Assembly: GCA_034509755.1 (NCBI GenBank)
Contig: CM067552.1
Span: 23,869,821-23,933,820 of the forward strand
DNA from: Anisodus tanguticus
Lineage: Eukaryota; Streptophyta; Magnoliopsida; Solanales; Solanaceae
Length of the DNA: 64,000 bases
Direction: 5' to 3'
This document shows, piece after piece, positions 43,797-54,149 of the stretch; position 1 is the first letter of the stretch; the number at the start of each line of letters is the position of its first letter. The position numbers and the translations under genes are program-made. The notes below the pieces were generated by a model. The model was not told the origin of the DNA, ran no database searches, and worked only from the letters and a program-made list of their open reading frames with translations.

Positions 43797-45975
43797 CTAT
43801 GGAGCAACTCGGGATGGGCCTGTAGTTTTTTTGTGGCCAATTGTTTTGCATATGGAGCATTTATTTTTCCTCCTTGGAAATGATTCTTCGATTCCACACC
43901 TCCCCTTTGTCTGTCTTCTTCCCGGTTTGCTCAGGTCAACATATGAAGGAGGCATTTCTCTCTCTAAACTCTCCAAAGAAACATCTCAAGATTCTTCAGA
44001 AGGCACATGATGAATTTTCTCACAATATGCAACTATGTATTTCTCCACCGTATAATATGAAGATGAGTACTCATAAATTCACCTTCCAAAGTCTTCACCA
44101 TACTGGACTCTAAGCGCTGCCATAGCATGTGGACATGACATTTTGTCCAAGTCAAAAAATCTACAAATACAAGATCTCATTTGAAGATTTACCGTTGAAA
44201 CTTCACCATGACCGATGACGCTGAACCTATAATTGGCAATTTGATGGGCCAATAACTTATTCCCCAGGTTGACATACTGTGATATTTTTTTCATTGAAGG
44301 AACATAGATGGTTAGTGAGTCGATGAACTCCATACGCCTCTCATAAAAAATTTCTGCAAACCTTCTATTGATGGAATCAAATAGAGCAGTAATAGAAAAT
44401 TCTCTTTCAACATTGAACATTGCGTTCACCGACTCAGTAATGTTAGTCGTCATAATATTATACATGTTAAAATAAATAATCAATTATTCTAAAAATTTAA
44501 AAGCTAATTAATATACAAATCAAAAAACACAACAGTAAGGTGTAAATATACATGTTTCTTGGGCAGAATGCCCTGCTCCATCTGTGAAATCCAGCACACT
44601 TAAGATGTTCGGCGACCCCAAGTATCATATCTCTGATTTGATTGAAATGGTCATTGAACACATCTATCTTGTACGCTTTTACTGCTTTATAAAAATGAGA
44701 TACAACCTTATCACTATGAAAGGTGGTTTGGATATTTTCCCCAAGGTGCCTCATACAACAACTATAATGAGTTGTAGCGTAGACAATCGAAACCATTTTT
44801 TTGATACTTGAATGCCTCTCAGAAACATAATTTCTTACTTGTTCAAAGAAATATTTGTACGAGGCATCACACTCCTTTTCCACTACACAAATTCCACCGA
44901 AAAAATATAATTCTCCGCATCATGTGCCACAACCGACAACAACACTCCTTCGTACTTACTCCTCAAAAATGTCCCATCAACAGCTATAACTTTTCTCATT
45001 TGTGCAAAACCAAGCATCCAAGCAACATAGGCTACAAAAAAGTACTTGAACTTCCCATTTTCATCAACCTTCAATTCCTTCTTACTTCCTGGATTTACGG
45101 ACCGAAGCATATAACGGTACGCATCAAGCACTGCATACCCGTGCTCATGTGTCCCCCTAGTCAGATCATTTGCAATCTCCATGCCCTTCCAAACTTTCCA
45201 ATAACTAACTTTACAACCCAATTCTGTACGCATTGAATGACTCATATCTTTTGTGGAGGGGCCTTTACTGTCAGGAAACCTATCTTTGAAGTATTCACCG
45301 ATCCCTTTTGTGTGGTATGTGGATTATGGATTGTAATATGCTCAGAACCACACGTGTGATACTTTACATAGGCTCTGATACAGAATCTATCAGAACTTTT
45401 AAGCTTCACAGCCCTCAGCTACCACTTGCATTCAGGATGTACACATAAAAACAATACACGGTACGCGAATTAATCACCTTCTTGATTCTAAAATCCTTCT
45501 TCACACAAGAAAGTTTTAACGAAGTTCCTAGTACATCCTTGTTCTTGAATGACACTCCTTTATAAAAGCATGTTTCATCTTCTTGAACATGGATGGACTG
45601 TGTTGATTGTGTGGTGCTCGGTGTATTGCTTGCAACTTCGGGTAAAGGAATCTGGTCACCCCTACTTCCATTATCTGGAATATCTATATCCACCCCATCC
45701 AATTCATCATTTAACATATCTTGTTGGTCCTGATCTAAATTGTGGTTCACTATCGAGCTTCCAACCACGTATACCCTTAAAATGGGTCTAGCTTCATTAT
45801 TCAAATAAGCATGAAAACGAACCTGATTGGTTATTTTAAATGGAGCTACCATCTGCTTTTCAAAAGAGTTGTGCATGTAACTGATGATAAGATCTTTCGA
45901 TTCACAATTTAATTCACAATATGCGATGATTAGGTTCATAAAATCATCATACATGACATCTCTTTGGACAGTCAT
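43797..45975 (-). pseudogene. MURA-type MULE transposase pseudogene
   Basis: In order on the minus strand: an N-terminal segment from 45975 (MTVQRDVMYDDFMNLIIAYC, PB1-like plus acidic linker); KKDFRIKKVINSRTVYCFYV; a frameshifted zinc/FLYWCH-like part (SSDRFCIRAYVKYHTCGSEH, about 45400-45330); the DDE core FFVAYVAWMLGFAQMRKVIA and VDGTFLRSKYEGVLLSVV; NYVSERHSSIKKMV; YNIMTTNITESVNAMF; the SWIM zinc finger CICRFFDLDKMSCPHAMAAL; and a C-terminal CCHC-like knuckle (CSICKTIGHKKTT) before a stop near 43797. Defects are a frameshift near 45400, stops in the C-terminal part (EDFGR*IYEY, SEES*DVSL), the second catalytic Asp (SDRH) read as Glu, and a 79-bp insert at 44469-44547. The family cuts and joins element ends and makes 9-bp target duplications. 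Confidence 0.88.
44460..44556. other. 79-bp insert flanked by 9-bp direct repeats inside MURA
   Basis: ATACATGTT occurs at 44460-44468 and again at 44548-44556. The 79 bp between them is AT-rich and breaks the transposase frame between FCPRN and MYNIMTTNI. Removing one repeat plus the insert would rejoin a standard MURA reading. The alternative is an intron: the minus strand has a GT near the 5' repeat and an AG (TTTTTAG), but the AG lies about 20 bases short of the resumed coding phase. Confidence 0.65.
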
Positions 45976-46164
45976 CGCTATTGTCTATACAGATGTCGTA
46001 ACACCCTTCAAAGCCAAATAAATCGATTGTTGTTCTCGATCCATTCACTATGGCAATCAACCCCTATTATTATTGAGTTCCTCATCAATAATGTTCGAGG
46101 AACCTAAATATATTCTGTTTTAAAAAATTGGTCATGAAAATGCATACCAAACTATAACAAAATG

Positions 46165-46670
46165 AAACAGTTATAGAGGCTGCATCCAACAGATTAGTGA
46201 GTTATTGCAACAACTAAGCTACTTATTGCAATAAATTACCAATTATTGCAACAACTCACTAATATATTGGACATTTTTTGCATGCTTTGGACGAAACAGA
46301 AGTTGCATCCAACAGATTAGTGAGTTGTTGCAATAATTGGTAATTTGTCGCAACAAGTAGCGTAGTTATTGCAATAATTCACTAATATATTGGACATCTT
46401 CTGCAAATGTTTAGATGAACCAGAACCTAAAAAATTGAAGCTGCCTCTAACAAATTAGTGACAGTTAATACAACAGTTTTTGTTAGAACTCACTAATTTG
46501 TTAGAACAAGCTTCTGTTTCATCCAAAGCCCTTAGAAAATATCCAACAGATTATGTAGTATTGTAATTATTGCAACAACTACAATAGTTGTTATGACAGT
46601 TAATACAACAGTTTTAGCACTTGTTGCAACAACTAAAACTATTGTTGTAAATTATTTGAAAATCAGCAGC
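46165..46670. repeat. Flanking repeat array, about 123-137 bp unit, with TTGCAACAACT motifs
   Basis: CTGCATCCAACAGATTAGTG begins at 46180 and TTGCATCCAACAGATTAGTG at 46303; a diverged third copy is at 46440. Each holds several TATTGCAACAACT or TTGTCGCAACAAGT words and ends in ACTAATATATTGGACAT. It lies upstream of the MURA start and shares the TTGCAACAA word with the arrays at 42080-43620 on the other side of MURA. Confidence 0.8.
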
Positions 46671-46829
46671 TATACACAGATGAATTATTGAAATAAAAAA
46701 GTACTATTTTACTTGCCAAATGAGCGGAAATCACCAATGAAGTAATGCCTAGTGCTCCACGAACCAAATTCAATCCAAAAATTACGTAAATCGGGTGGAG
46801 TCTATTTTTTCCTAAATAAAGAACAATGC

Positions 46830-46990
46830 TTTAGGGGAGAAAGAAGACGACAATGGAAGCAATAACGGTAGTAGTAGCGGACGAAGAAGAAAGAAGGAGG
46901 AGAAGAAGCAATAATGGACGAAGAAGCAAGAAAAAGAAGGAAGAAGACAAAGGAGTGCCGTCGATGGCAGGAGAAGATCTTCGCGGTTTT
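46830..46990. repeat. GA-rich purine tract
   Basis: A run of GAAGAAG/AGGAGAAGAAG words with GGTAGTAGTAGCGG. The plus strand is purine-rich. It lies about 0.85-1.0 kb upstream of MURA and may belong to its 5' leader. The 73-codon minus ORF is a read of this tract (poly Leu/Ser/Phe). Confidence 0.6.
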
Positions 46991-47284
46991 TAACCCCTTT
47001 TAGGTAATTAGGGATTTGTATTGGTTGGGTCAAAATGTAAAACTTAAAACTTGGGGAAAGTTTGAAAATGAGTCAAAACTCATTAATCACTAATCTAATG
47101 TTTGTCACCTCCACTCAATAAAAAAAAATATGAGTTGCTCCCACTCAATTTTAAAACTTTTTGGTCACCTATAATTAATTGTCCCAAGAGTATGTTCAAT
47201 GTTATGAAATAAATTATGGGGTCATTTGGTTGGTGCGAATAGGATTATTATATATACCACTAGATTATTTTATTCGTCAGACCA

Positions 47285-47400
47285 CAAAGTGACAAGGGTC
47301 TATTGTATGCAGTCTTATTCTACATTTCTGCAACATGTTGTTTCCACGACAAATAAAAGTTGTTTCAACTTGAAATTGAACCCACGACTTATATGAAAAC
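47285..47400 (+). mobile_element. SINE-like fragment
   Basis: AAGGGTCTATTGTATGCAGTC and TTTCTGCAACATGTTGTTTC, followed by TTGAACCCACGAC (Box B-like), match the body of a tRNA-derived Au/SolS-type SINE that I recognise from solanaceous DNA. Ends were not resolved. Confidence 0.55.
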
Positions 47401-47469
47401 AGTGAGATAAGTTATCCCATATAAAAGGCGGGATAAGATAATCTCATGGGATATTCTAAGCCTTGAGAT

Positions 47470-48146
47470 TAGAGGTGTGCAGAAATAGGTTTAACTGACA
47501 AACCGAACAAATAAAAATGCTATTAGTTTCTCGGTATCGGGTTATTGGGTTAGCGATTTGTAAATAATTTTGTAACTATTTTATTGGGTTATCAGTTCAA
47601 TTTTCAGTTTTAAGAATTTAATTAATGGTTAAACAGATTACCCAATAAACTTATATTAAAATTATCTTTTTATTCCTAACTACTCCATATAATAGTGTCT
47701 TTAAACATTAAAATTTAAATACAAACTCTATTTCTAAATTCTTACTGCAACCACACTTATTCTCTCAATTCTCAATTCGTTTATCATTTGTACTTTCACC
47801 GTTAGAATGCATTAAATAATTTGAAAGTTCATTATCAATTGATGATTTGATGCTTAATTTCTACAATGCATGTTATAGTTTGTCTTGTAATTTGTGTAGA
47901 TTTTTATACATGAAGGCGGTGTATATATGAACAAATAAAAATAAGAAAAACAAAAATAATTAGCAGAGTATTTTCTTATTGATTAAACCGAAAACCGGAC
48001 CATTAAGGACCAAAAACCGATAAACCGAAAACTGATAATGAATATCTTATCTGTTTCATTATTGGTTTAGCGTATTTACAAATCGAAAATTGATAAACGG
48101 AACCGACAATACACAAAATTGAATCGAACTGATCGATAAGCACCTG
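47470..48146. mobile_element. Non-autonomous hAT-like element with 8-bp TSD
   Basis: CTTGAGAT occurs at 47462-47469 and 48147-48154, flanking 677 bp that start TAGAGGTGTGC and end GCACCTG. An 8-bp duplication and CAGGTG/TAGAGGTG ends are hAT hallmarks. The interior repeats AACCGA and TAACCC-like words (for example AAACCGAACAAATAAAAA, CCGATAAACCGAAAAC). No transposase. Confidence 0.75.
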
Positions 48147-48262
48147 CTTGAGATATCCTTGTCTATTTCATCCCACCAACCAAACATGTTCCCCAAATTC
48201 TATGAATCAATTTATATGTATTAAAGTGTGCACTTGATATTTATAATTTTTGGAGTGGCAAT

Positions 48263-48493
48263 TACTCCCTCCGTTCACTTTTACTTGTCCAATTTAGACT
48301 TTGCACATCCTTTAAGAAATAATAATTGATACGAGTATTTTATCATAATTTCATATTAATTAATGTTTAGTCTTAGATCTTGAATAATAAGTAACTAATG
48401 TTATGAATAAAACAAGAAAAAATATACTTTCTCTTGATATGATAAAAATAATTTTTTTTTATTATAGTCAACTAGTAAAAATCAGGGGAAGTA
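48263..48493. mobile_element. MITE (Stowaway-like)
   Basis: TACTCCCTCCGTTCACTTTT at the left; a decayed right end ...GGGGAAGTA. Internal TTACTTGTCCAATTTAGAC is typical. TA on both sides. Confidence 0.65.
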
Positions 48494-48624
48494 CATATTA
48501 CGTGTCTCGCACATAAACCTTCAATTATGAACAAAGAAAGGGGGAAAACAAAAAGATATACTAAGAGTTGGAAAAGGTAATATAGCAGATGTTACAAGTG
48601 TACAACAATAATGTCACTAAATAA

Positions 48625-48850
48625 TACTCCCTCACTTCACTTTTACTTGTCCATTATATTAAAAATATTTTTTTACTTGTTTATTTTAGAATATCTTGAG
48701 ATTTTTTTTTTCTTATCCCAAATCATTTTCCAAGACTTTTTGAAATGTTAATAGTCAATGGGTATTATGGTGAAACATACACTTCATTTGTTATTTCTTA
48801 AAGAGAGTGCAAAGTCCATTGTGGACAAGCAAAAGTACACGGAAAGAGTA
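48625..48850. mobile_element. MITE (Stowaway-like), good inverted repeats
   Basis: Left TACTCCCTCACTTCACTTTT plus ACTTGTCCA. Right TGGACAAGCAAAAGTACACG plus GAAAGAGTA. About 25 bp of inverted repeat with few changes. Confidence 0.8.
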
Positions 48851-49094
48851 CTTTCTTTGTCCTATTTTATGTGACACCTTTTTATTTTTTCGTCAATCTC
48901 AAAAAGAATTACACATACTTATATGTAATAATAATTTAACTTTAAAGTTCTCATTTTACCCTCAATGATATGATTTATAGTCATACAAATATATATGACT
49001 TATTTTATACCACAAATTTTAAAAATATATCTTTCTTAAAATAATGTATAGTCATACATCATCACATAAACTGAGAATTTGGACTAAAGGAGTA
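48849..49094. mobile_element. MITE adjacent to the previous one
   Basis: Left TACTTTCTTTGTCCTATTTT and right ...TTTGGACTAAAGGAGTA. It shares the TA junction with the MITE at 48625-48850, so one inserted at the target TA of the other. Confidence 0.65.
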
Positions 49095-49314
49095 TAAGAT
49101 ATGTGAATGTCTTAACTAAAAACATTCATACAATTTATGAAGATATTAATGAATTCACTCTTTTATCTAATTCGTACCATTCATGTTTATTATCACTTTT
49201 TCAATTGTTTACGTGAACAAAGTAAGCAAGGAAGACACAAGTGAGCATATGTATAATAACTCAACACCATTTTAAGCAGGTGTGCTTCATTTCATGTTTT
49301 GATGCTTTGAATAG

Positions 49315-50158
49315 TGTAAGGGTGTCAAACGCTATGGGAAAGTAAAAACAAAATGAAATTAATTAAATGCCAATTTTGTTTCCGAATGTCGGCAATTATG
49401 TCGTCTGACACCAGTAACAACACTTAGCAAAACAGAAACTTTTAAAGAGTAAATACAGCGGAATTTAAAAACATAAAAGTTTAAAATTTTCATAAGTTAT
49501 ATATATTATATAACTTATGATGGTCAATGACCAGATGTATTGTATATATATTATATACAAAAATACAAATTCCTTTCTTTACAGATTTACAATATAAAAC
49601 GGAAAGGAATTAAAAGTTGAAGTCGCAGATGACTTCTCCCTGAAAAATCTAACTAAGTAGACATAGATAGCCTCTCATTACAATCGCTCCATACAAAACT
49701 AATGTAGAATCTAAACAACAATTGTAATGTTGGACATAATGTTGTCGACACACTCAGGCAACACTTGTGATCCAGATTTCTGAGATGAAATCCCGAGAGC
49801 CCTCTTGGTATTTTTTGCAATCTGATTTTGGATATCGATACACTGTTGTGGCGTCTCTATTTATAGTAAAGAGTTCCCTTGAAAGGCTCATCTATCAGTT
49901 GTGGAAGTTGAGGAAAAGATGGGCAGCTTGTGGTAAATGATTAAGGAGTGAAAATCTCAACAACTTGTTTTTACCATGCCTAAGTTGTTTTTACCTCACA
50001 GTAAAATATTATTGCTTAACGTGAAGTAAGGCAAAATTGTTTTACGAAGATGTTGGTCCAAATGTTATGACATTTGTCCCAACATTTTTATGCATTCAAA
50101 TCAGTACTTCAAAAGATATGTTGGGTCAAATGTCACAAAACCATACCCAACATTAACA
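49315..50158 (-). mobile_element. 3' LTR of gag-only copia derivative
   Basis: TGTAAGGGTGTCAAACGCTA to CATACCCAACATTAACA (844 bp). Paired with 52222-53178. A TATA box (ACTATAAATAGAG on the minus strand) lies at about 49855-49867. A PPT (minus AAAAAGGGGGAGAT) abuts it at 50159. Relative to the partner it lacks about 80 bp near 49955 and a 45-bp duplication. Confidence 0.88.
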
Positions 50159-51629
50159 ATCTCCCCCTTTTTGCCTTTCTTCACAAAACACATTACAAAA
50201 TGTACAAACGACTTAGTGCATTGTCACATATGTTGTCCAACACTTGTGATTACTGACAAGCTCCCCCTTAACCTGTGATGGCATACAAACAAAACTTGTG
50301 TATACCAAGTCATAGGATTAGAAAATGATATGTGCACATATCATCCAATATACACAACATAAAAAGAAAGAGCCCATTGTCATAATAAACCATTATAAAA
50401 AATAAACATCCACATCAACCATTTACCATACATTAAAAGCTCATGGTGCAGCACATTAGTCCGCTTCTTCCTGTCTCATTATGCAGCAGCAGCAGCTTCC
50501 AATAGCTTTCTACTTCTGCATAACAACTTCAGCCCTCAGCCTTAGCCTGTTCAGCAACACTTTCCTCCTTTTGCACAGCAGTATCCACAGCTTCTTCAGC
50601 AGCAGTAGAAACAGTTTCATCATGTGCACCTTCAGCTACTTCCCCATGCCCCCTACACAGAAGCATTTCCCCCTTTTTGTGAAGAAAGTAATAGCAAGAA
50701 CTGGTCTATGGCTTGGTTGGAGTGTTGTCTGACATTGGTGTTGACATTAGAGAGGTTTTCATCGGTGAATATTGAGGAGAAAGTTTTGGGAATTTAGGAT
50801 TTTAGATTGAGAATGGAGTTTGGAATGGTGATGATTCCATCGGATAAGAGGATGTATACCCGATGTGATTTTCCTTTTTTTCATGGGAAAATTCAAAATG
50901 ATAAAATGATAGTAAATGAGAGGAATATTATATACATGGCTAACCTTTCTTAGCAATAAAAATCCCTTAATTTTAGGTGTTTCATTTTTACACAATAACT
51001 TATACCTAAAATATTGGGATAAAACAAATAAACATCACGATAAGGATAAACTTTAATCTCATCATTTTAGCTTTTGAAATTCCTGCAAACAAGGCATATA
51101 ATAGGGAGAAAGATCTGATGATTCAACGATCAGATAGATACAATATCCCAACACATATCACATTCTGAAAATGTCAACTGCAATGTTGACAACATTTTGG
51201 ACGACACAAGTATTTTGATCCCCCAAGAACTTTTTATTGTGGTAACAAATCAACACACGTTTTATATGTATTTTATGACTTTGACCATTGGACCAATGTA
51301 ACATTTTTCCATCGTGTCCTTGATCTAATCATATAACACATACAAGGGAATTTTCCATGTCAACAATAAGAATACTTATTTAGTATTCTCAAAATTCTTT
51401 TGAAGAACACGATACTCCTATAGAATAGGAACGATATCTTTTCAAGGGCTTTGCCCATTTTGCACAGATGCCAAATATTTGTATAGGTTTTGCCTCCTTT
51501 TTTATGATATACGTGTATTTATATATCATCTCAGAGAATGGTATCACGTTGGAATTACATTCTTATCAAAGGATCATGCTTGTGTGATCAAAAGTTATGC
51601 ACCATACAACAACAATAATCAGTCAGTGA

Positions 51630-52163
51630 TATTACATAGGTAAATGTCACCCGAAATGTTAGACAACGTTTCAGCCGACAGTTCACCAAGCACTTGAGAT
51701 TCATTTGAGATGTCAATCAACTTTTCAAAATAATATTTAATAGCATCCGCTTCTTCCATCCTTAAACGTTCATATTTACTCATGAGCATGCGTAGCTTTG
51801 TTCGTCGAATACTTGAGCTCCCTTCACAATGAATTTGTAAAGTATCTCATGCGTCATTGGACGTAGGGCAGTTTTAAATGAGTTTGAACATGTAAAGATC
51901 AACCCATCCAAAAATTGCATTCAAGACCTTTTCGTTAAAGCTAGCATTATTGGATTCTTTTGTAGTCTATTCGGATTCAGGTTTAGAAATAATGTCACCT
52001 TCTTCATCTGGTGGCAACGTTGGAACAACATACCCATTGCTTATAGATTTTCATGCACGGATATCAATAGATTTGATATGAGAACGTAGACGAATATTCC
52101 AATAGGCATAATTTGATCCATCTAAAATAGGAAGTCTACCAATATTCGAATTTGCCGAATCCA
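51630..52163 (-). pseudogene. Copia Gag fragment (SIRE/Maximus-like)
   Basis: Minus-strand reading from 52163: MDSANSNIGRLPILDGSNYA, YWNIRLRSHIKSID, then KESNNASFNEKVLNAIF, SSIRRTKLRMLMSKYERLRM, EEADAIKYYFEKLIDISNE. This is the DUF4219/UBN2 capsid order of copia Gag. It has stops (RA*KSI, ESE*TT, LI*NC, DA*DT). The frame starts 44 bp inside the PBS. The rest of Gag and all of Pol are missing. Confidence 0.8.
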
Positions 52164-52206
52164 TAGCTTATGACAACAGGACCAAACACTTATTGTGTTA
52201 AGTGTT

Positions 52207-52219
52207 GGCTCTGATACCA
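52207..52219 (-). promoter_or_regulatory. Primer-binding site, initiator tRNA-Met
   Basis: Minus strand TGGTATCAGAGCC, an exact form of the common iMet PBS, two bases inside the LTR end. Confidence 0.9.
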
Positions 52220-52221
52220 CT

Positions 52222-53178
52222 TGTAAGGGTGTCAAACGCTATGGGAAAGTAAAAATAAAATAAAAATAATCAAATGCCAATTTTGTTTCCGAATGTCGGC
52301 AATTATGTCATCCGACACCAGTAAAAACACTTAGCAAAATAGAAACTTTAAAGAGTAAATGCAACGGAATTTAAAGAACACAAAGGTTTAAAATTTTTAA
52401 AGTTATATAATATGCAGTGGAATTTAAAGAACACAAAGGTTTAAAATTTTTAAAGTTATATATATACTATATAACTTATGATGGTAAATGACCAGATGTA
52501 TTGTATATATATTATATACAAAAATATAAATTCCTTTCTTTACAGATTTACATAAAACGGAAAGGAATTAAAAGTTGAAGTCGCAGATGACTTCGGCCTG
52601 AAAAATCTAACTAAGTAGACATAGACAACCTCTCATTACAATCGCTCCATACAAAACTAATCTAGAATCTAAACAACAATTGTAATGTTGGACATAATGT
52701 TGTCGACACACTTAGGCAACACTTGTAATCCAGATTTCTGAGATGAAATCTCGAGAGCTCTCGTATGTTTTGCAATATGATTTTGGATATCTATACATTG
52801 TTGTGACATCTCTATTTATAGTAAAGAGTTCTCTTGAAAGGCTCATCGATCGGTTGTCGAAGTTAAGAAAAAGATGGGCAGCTTGTGGTCGATGATTAAG
52901 GAGTGAAAATCTCAACAACTTTGACTTGCTCCTTACTTGACTTCTTCCCCAAGCTTTGACTCTTTCTCCCACGTTTTACACAACTCCAATTCACCACGCC
53001 TAAGTCTCTTTTACCTTACAGTAAAATATTACTGCTTCACGTGAATTAAGGCAAAACTGTTTTACGAAGATGTTGGTCCGAATGTTATGACATTTGTCCT
53101 AACATTTTTATGCTTTCAAATCAGTACTTCAGAAGATATGTTGGGTCAAATGTCACAACACCAAACTCAACAATAACA
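52222..53178 (-). mobile_element. 5' LTR of gag-only copia derivative
   Basis: 957 bp, TGTAAGGGTGTCAAACGCTA to CAACAATAACA. Outer flank AATAG (53179-53183) equals the left flank AATAG (49310-49314), a perfect 5-bp target duplication for the whole 3864-bp element. A direct duplication of about 45 bp (GGAATTTAAAGAACACAAAG twice) lies at 52367-52455. Confidence 0.9.
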
Positions 53179-53377
53179 AATAGCTTTGTATATGTTTTTG
53201 GACTTAATCGAATGGTAGGGGTATAAACCTGAAGGGTTTAGGAAGATTCTTTGATGCGATCTTATTTTTGAAGGCTTAAAGGTTAAATTAAGAAATCCAA
53301 CACCTCCTTATGAGTGTTTATGTTTTAAAGCATGATTTTGAGACATTGTATATATAAGTCATTAATAATATTTAAAA

Positions 53378-53905
53378 AGGAAAATGATTAAAATACACCT
53401 CAACCTTTGACCGAATTTGCTCTAACACCTAACTTTTGGGGGGGGGGGGGTCCTATTACCCCTCTTAAAATATTGTTAAGGAATTTGTTTGACATATATC
53501 GAGCGAGTTAGATAAAAATTCAAACACGTGCTAAATAAAAGGCCAAAAAAATAAAGGAGTTCGGTCAATTTCAAGTCATTTCACTCTTCGAACAAAACAA
53601 AAACTAGAATTATCGCCTTTCCAAAGGTAAGCGGTTAGGTTGACTTTGGAAAGGCTACTAAGCCTACACTTTTAATTTTTTATGGAGAAAGCAATTGATT
53701 CTCTTGGAATTTGATCTTGTGAATCACTATATTTTTTATAATTGAGTCTTGTCTTGTGTCGCGTTGAAGTTTTGTTCGTTTTTTCCAGATAAATGCCAAG
53801 GAAATGCTTTACAAAGATATTCAGGGGGTAATAGGACCACTTTAAAGGTTAGGTGTGTTACAACAAATCTGGACAAAGGTTGGGGTGTATTTTAGGCATT
53901 TTTCC
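53378..53905. mobile_element. MULE-type MITE with 9-bp TSD
   Basis: Left AGGAAAATGATTAAAATACA and right TGTATTTTAGGCATTTTTCC are inverted repeats extending about 65 bp (CACCTCAACCTTTG against CAAAGGTTGGGGTG). TATTTAAAA flanks both sides (53369-53377 and 53906-53914), a perfect 9-bp duplication. A 13-G run lies at 53438-53450. No coding capacity. Confidence 0.85.
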
Positions 53906-54118
53906 TATTTAAAACTTATTGGCAGGGTTGGATTGGGATCTGATGGGCTCGGGTGTGATTCAGCACGATCAATACTCATGTTGATGTTGGTTCACTATGC
54001 GACCACGAAAGGGAGGATTACGATTGCGAAGAAGGGGGGCTGACATCGATTGCTAACATGAAGAGATCGGATGCATCGCGAACGTGAGGCTTTGGGTTGC
54101 GACCGTGAAGAAGGACAC

Positions 54119-54144
<26 letters not shown>
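54119..54144. repeat. (AT)n microsatellite
   Basis: About 13 AT units directly before the LTR start at 54147. Confidence 0.9.

Positions 54145-54146
<2 letters not shown>

Positions 54147-54149
<3 letters not shown>

Larger units (their letters stand above)
47218..48194. mobile_element. MITE with GGGGTCATTTGGTTGGTG termini, hosting two insertions
   Basis: Left end GGGGTCATTTGGTTGGTG (47218) and right end CACCAACCAAACATGTTCCCC (48194) are inverted repeats with a small indel. Interior GGATAAG...ATCTCATGGGATA matches the usual body of these MITEs. Flanks AAATTAT (left) and AAATTCT (right) could be a target duplication. A SINE-like piece (47285-47400) and a hAT-like element (47470-48146) lie inside. 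Confidence 0.65.
50159..52221 (-). mobile_element. Internal region of gag-only copia derivative
   Basis: About 2.06 kb between the LTRs, far too short for gag-pol. It holds a decayed gag start (separate entry) near the PBS. Near the PPT (50440-50700) is a second GGGGGAAATGCTTC run and an Ala/Glu-rich minus reading (AEEAVDTAVQKEE). No protease, integrase or RT motif. The element must depend on enzymes of another copia copy. Confidence 0.75.

Noticed and set aside
44584..45236. Plus ORFs of 75 and 142 codons
   Set aside because: Antisense to the MURA frame.
46812..47033. 73-codon minus ORF, Leu/Phe-rich, membrane-like
   Set aside because: Product of the GA-rich tract read on the other strand; low complexity only.
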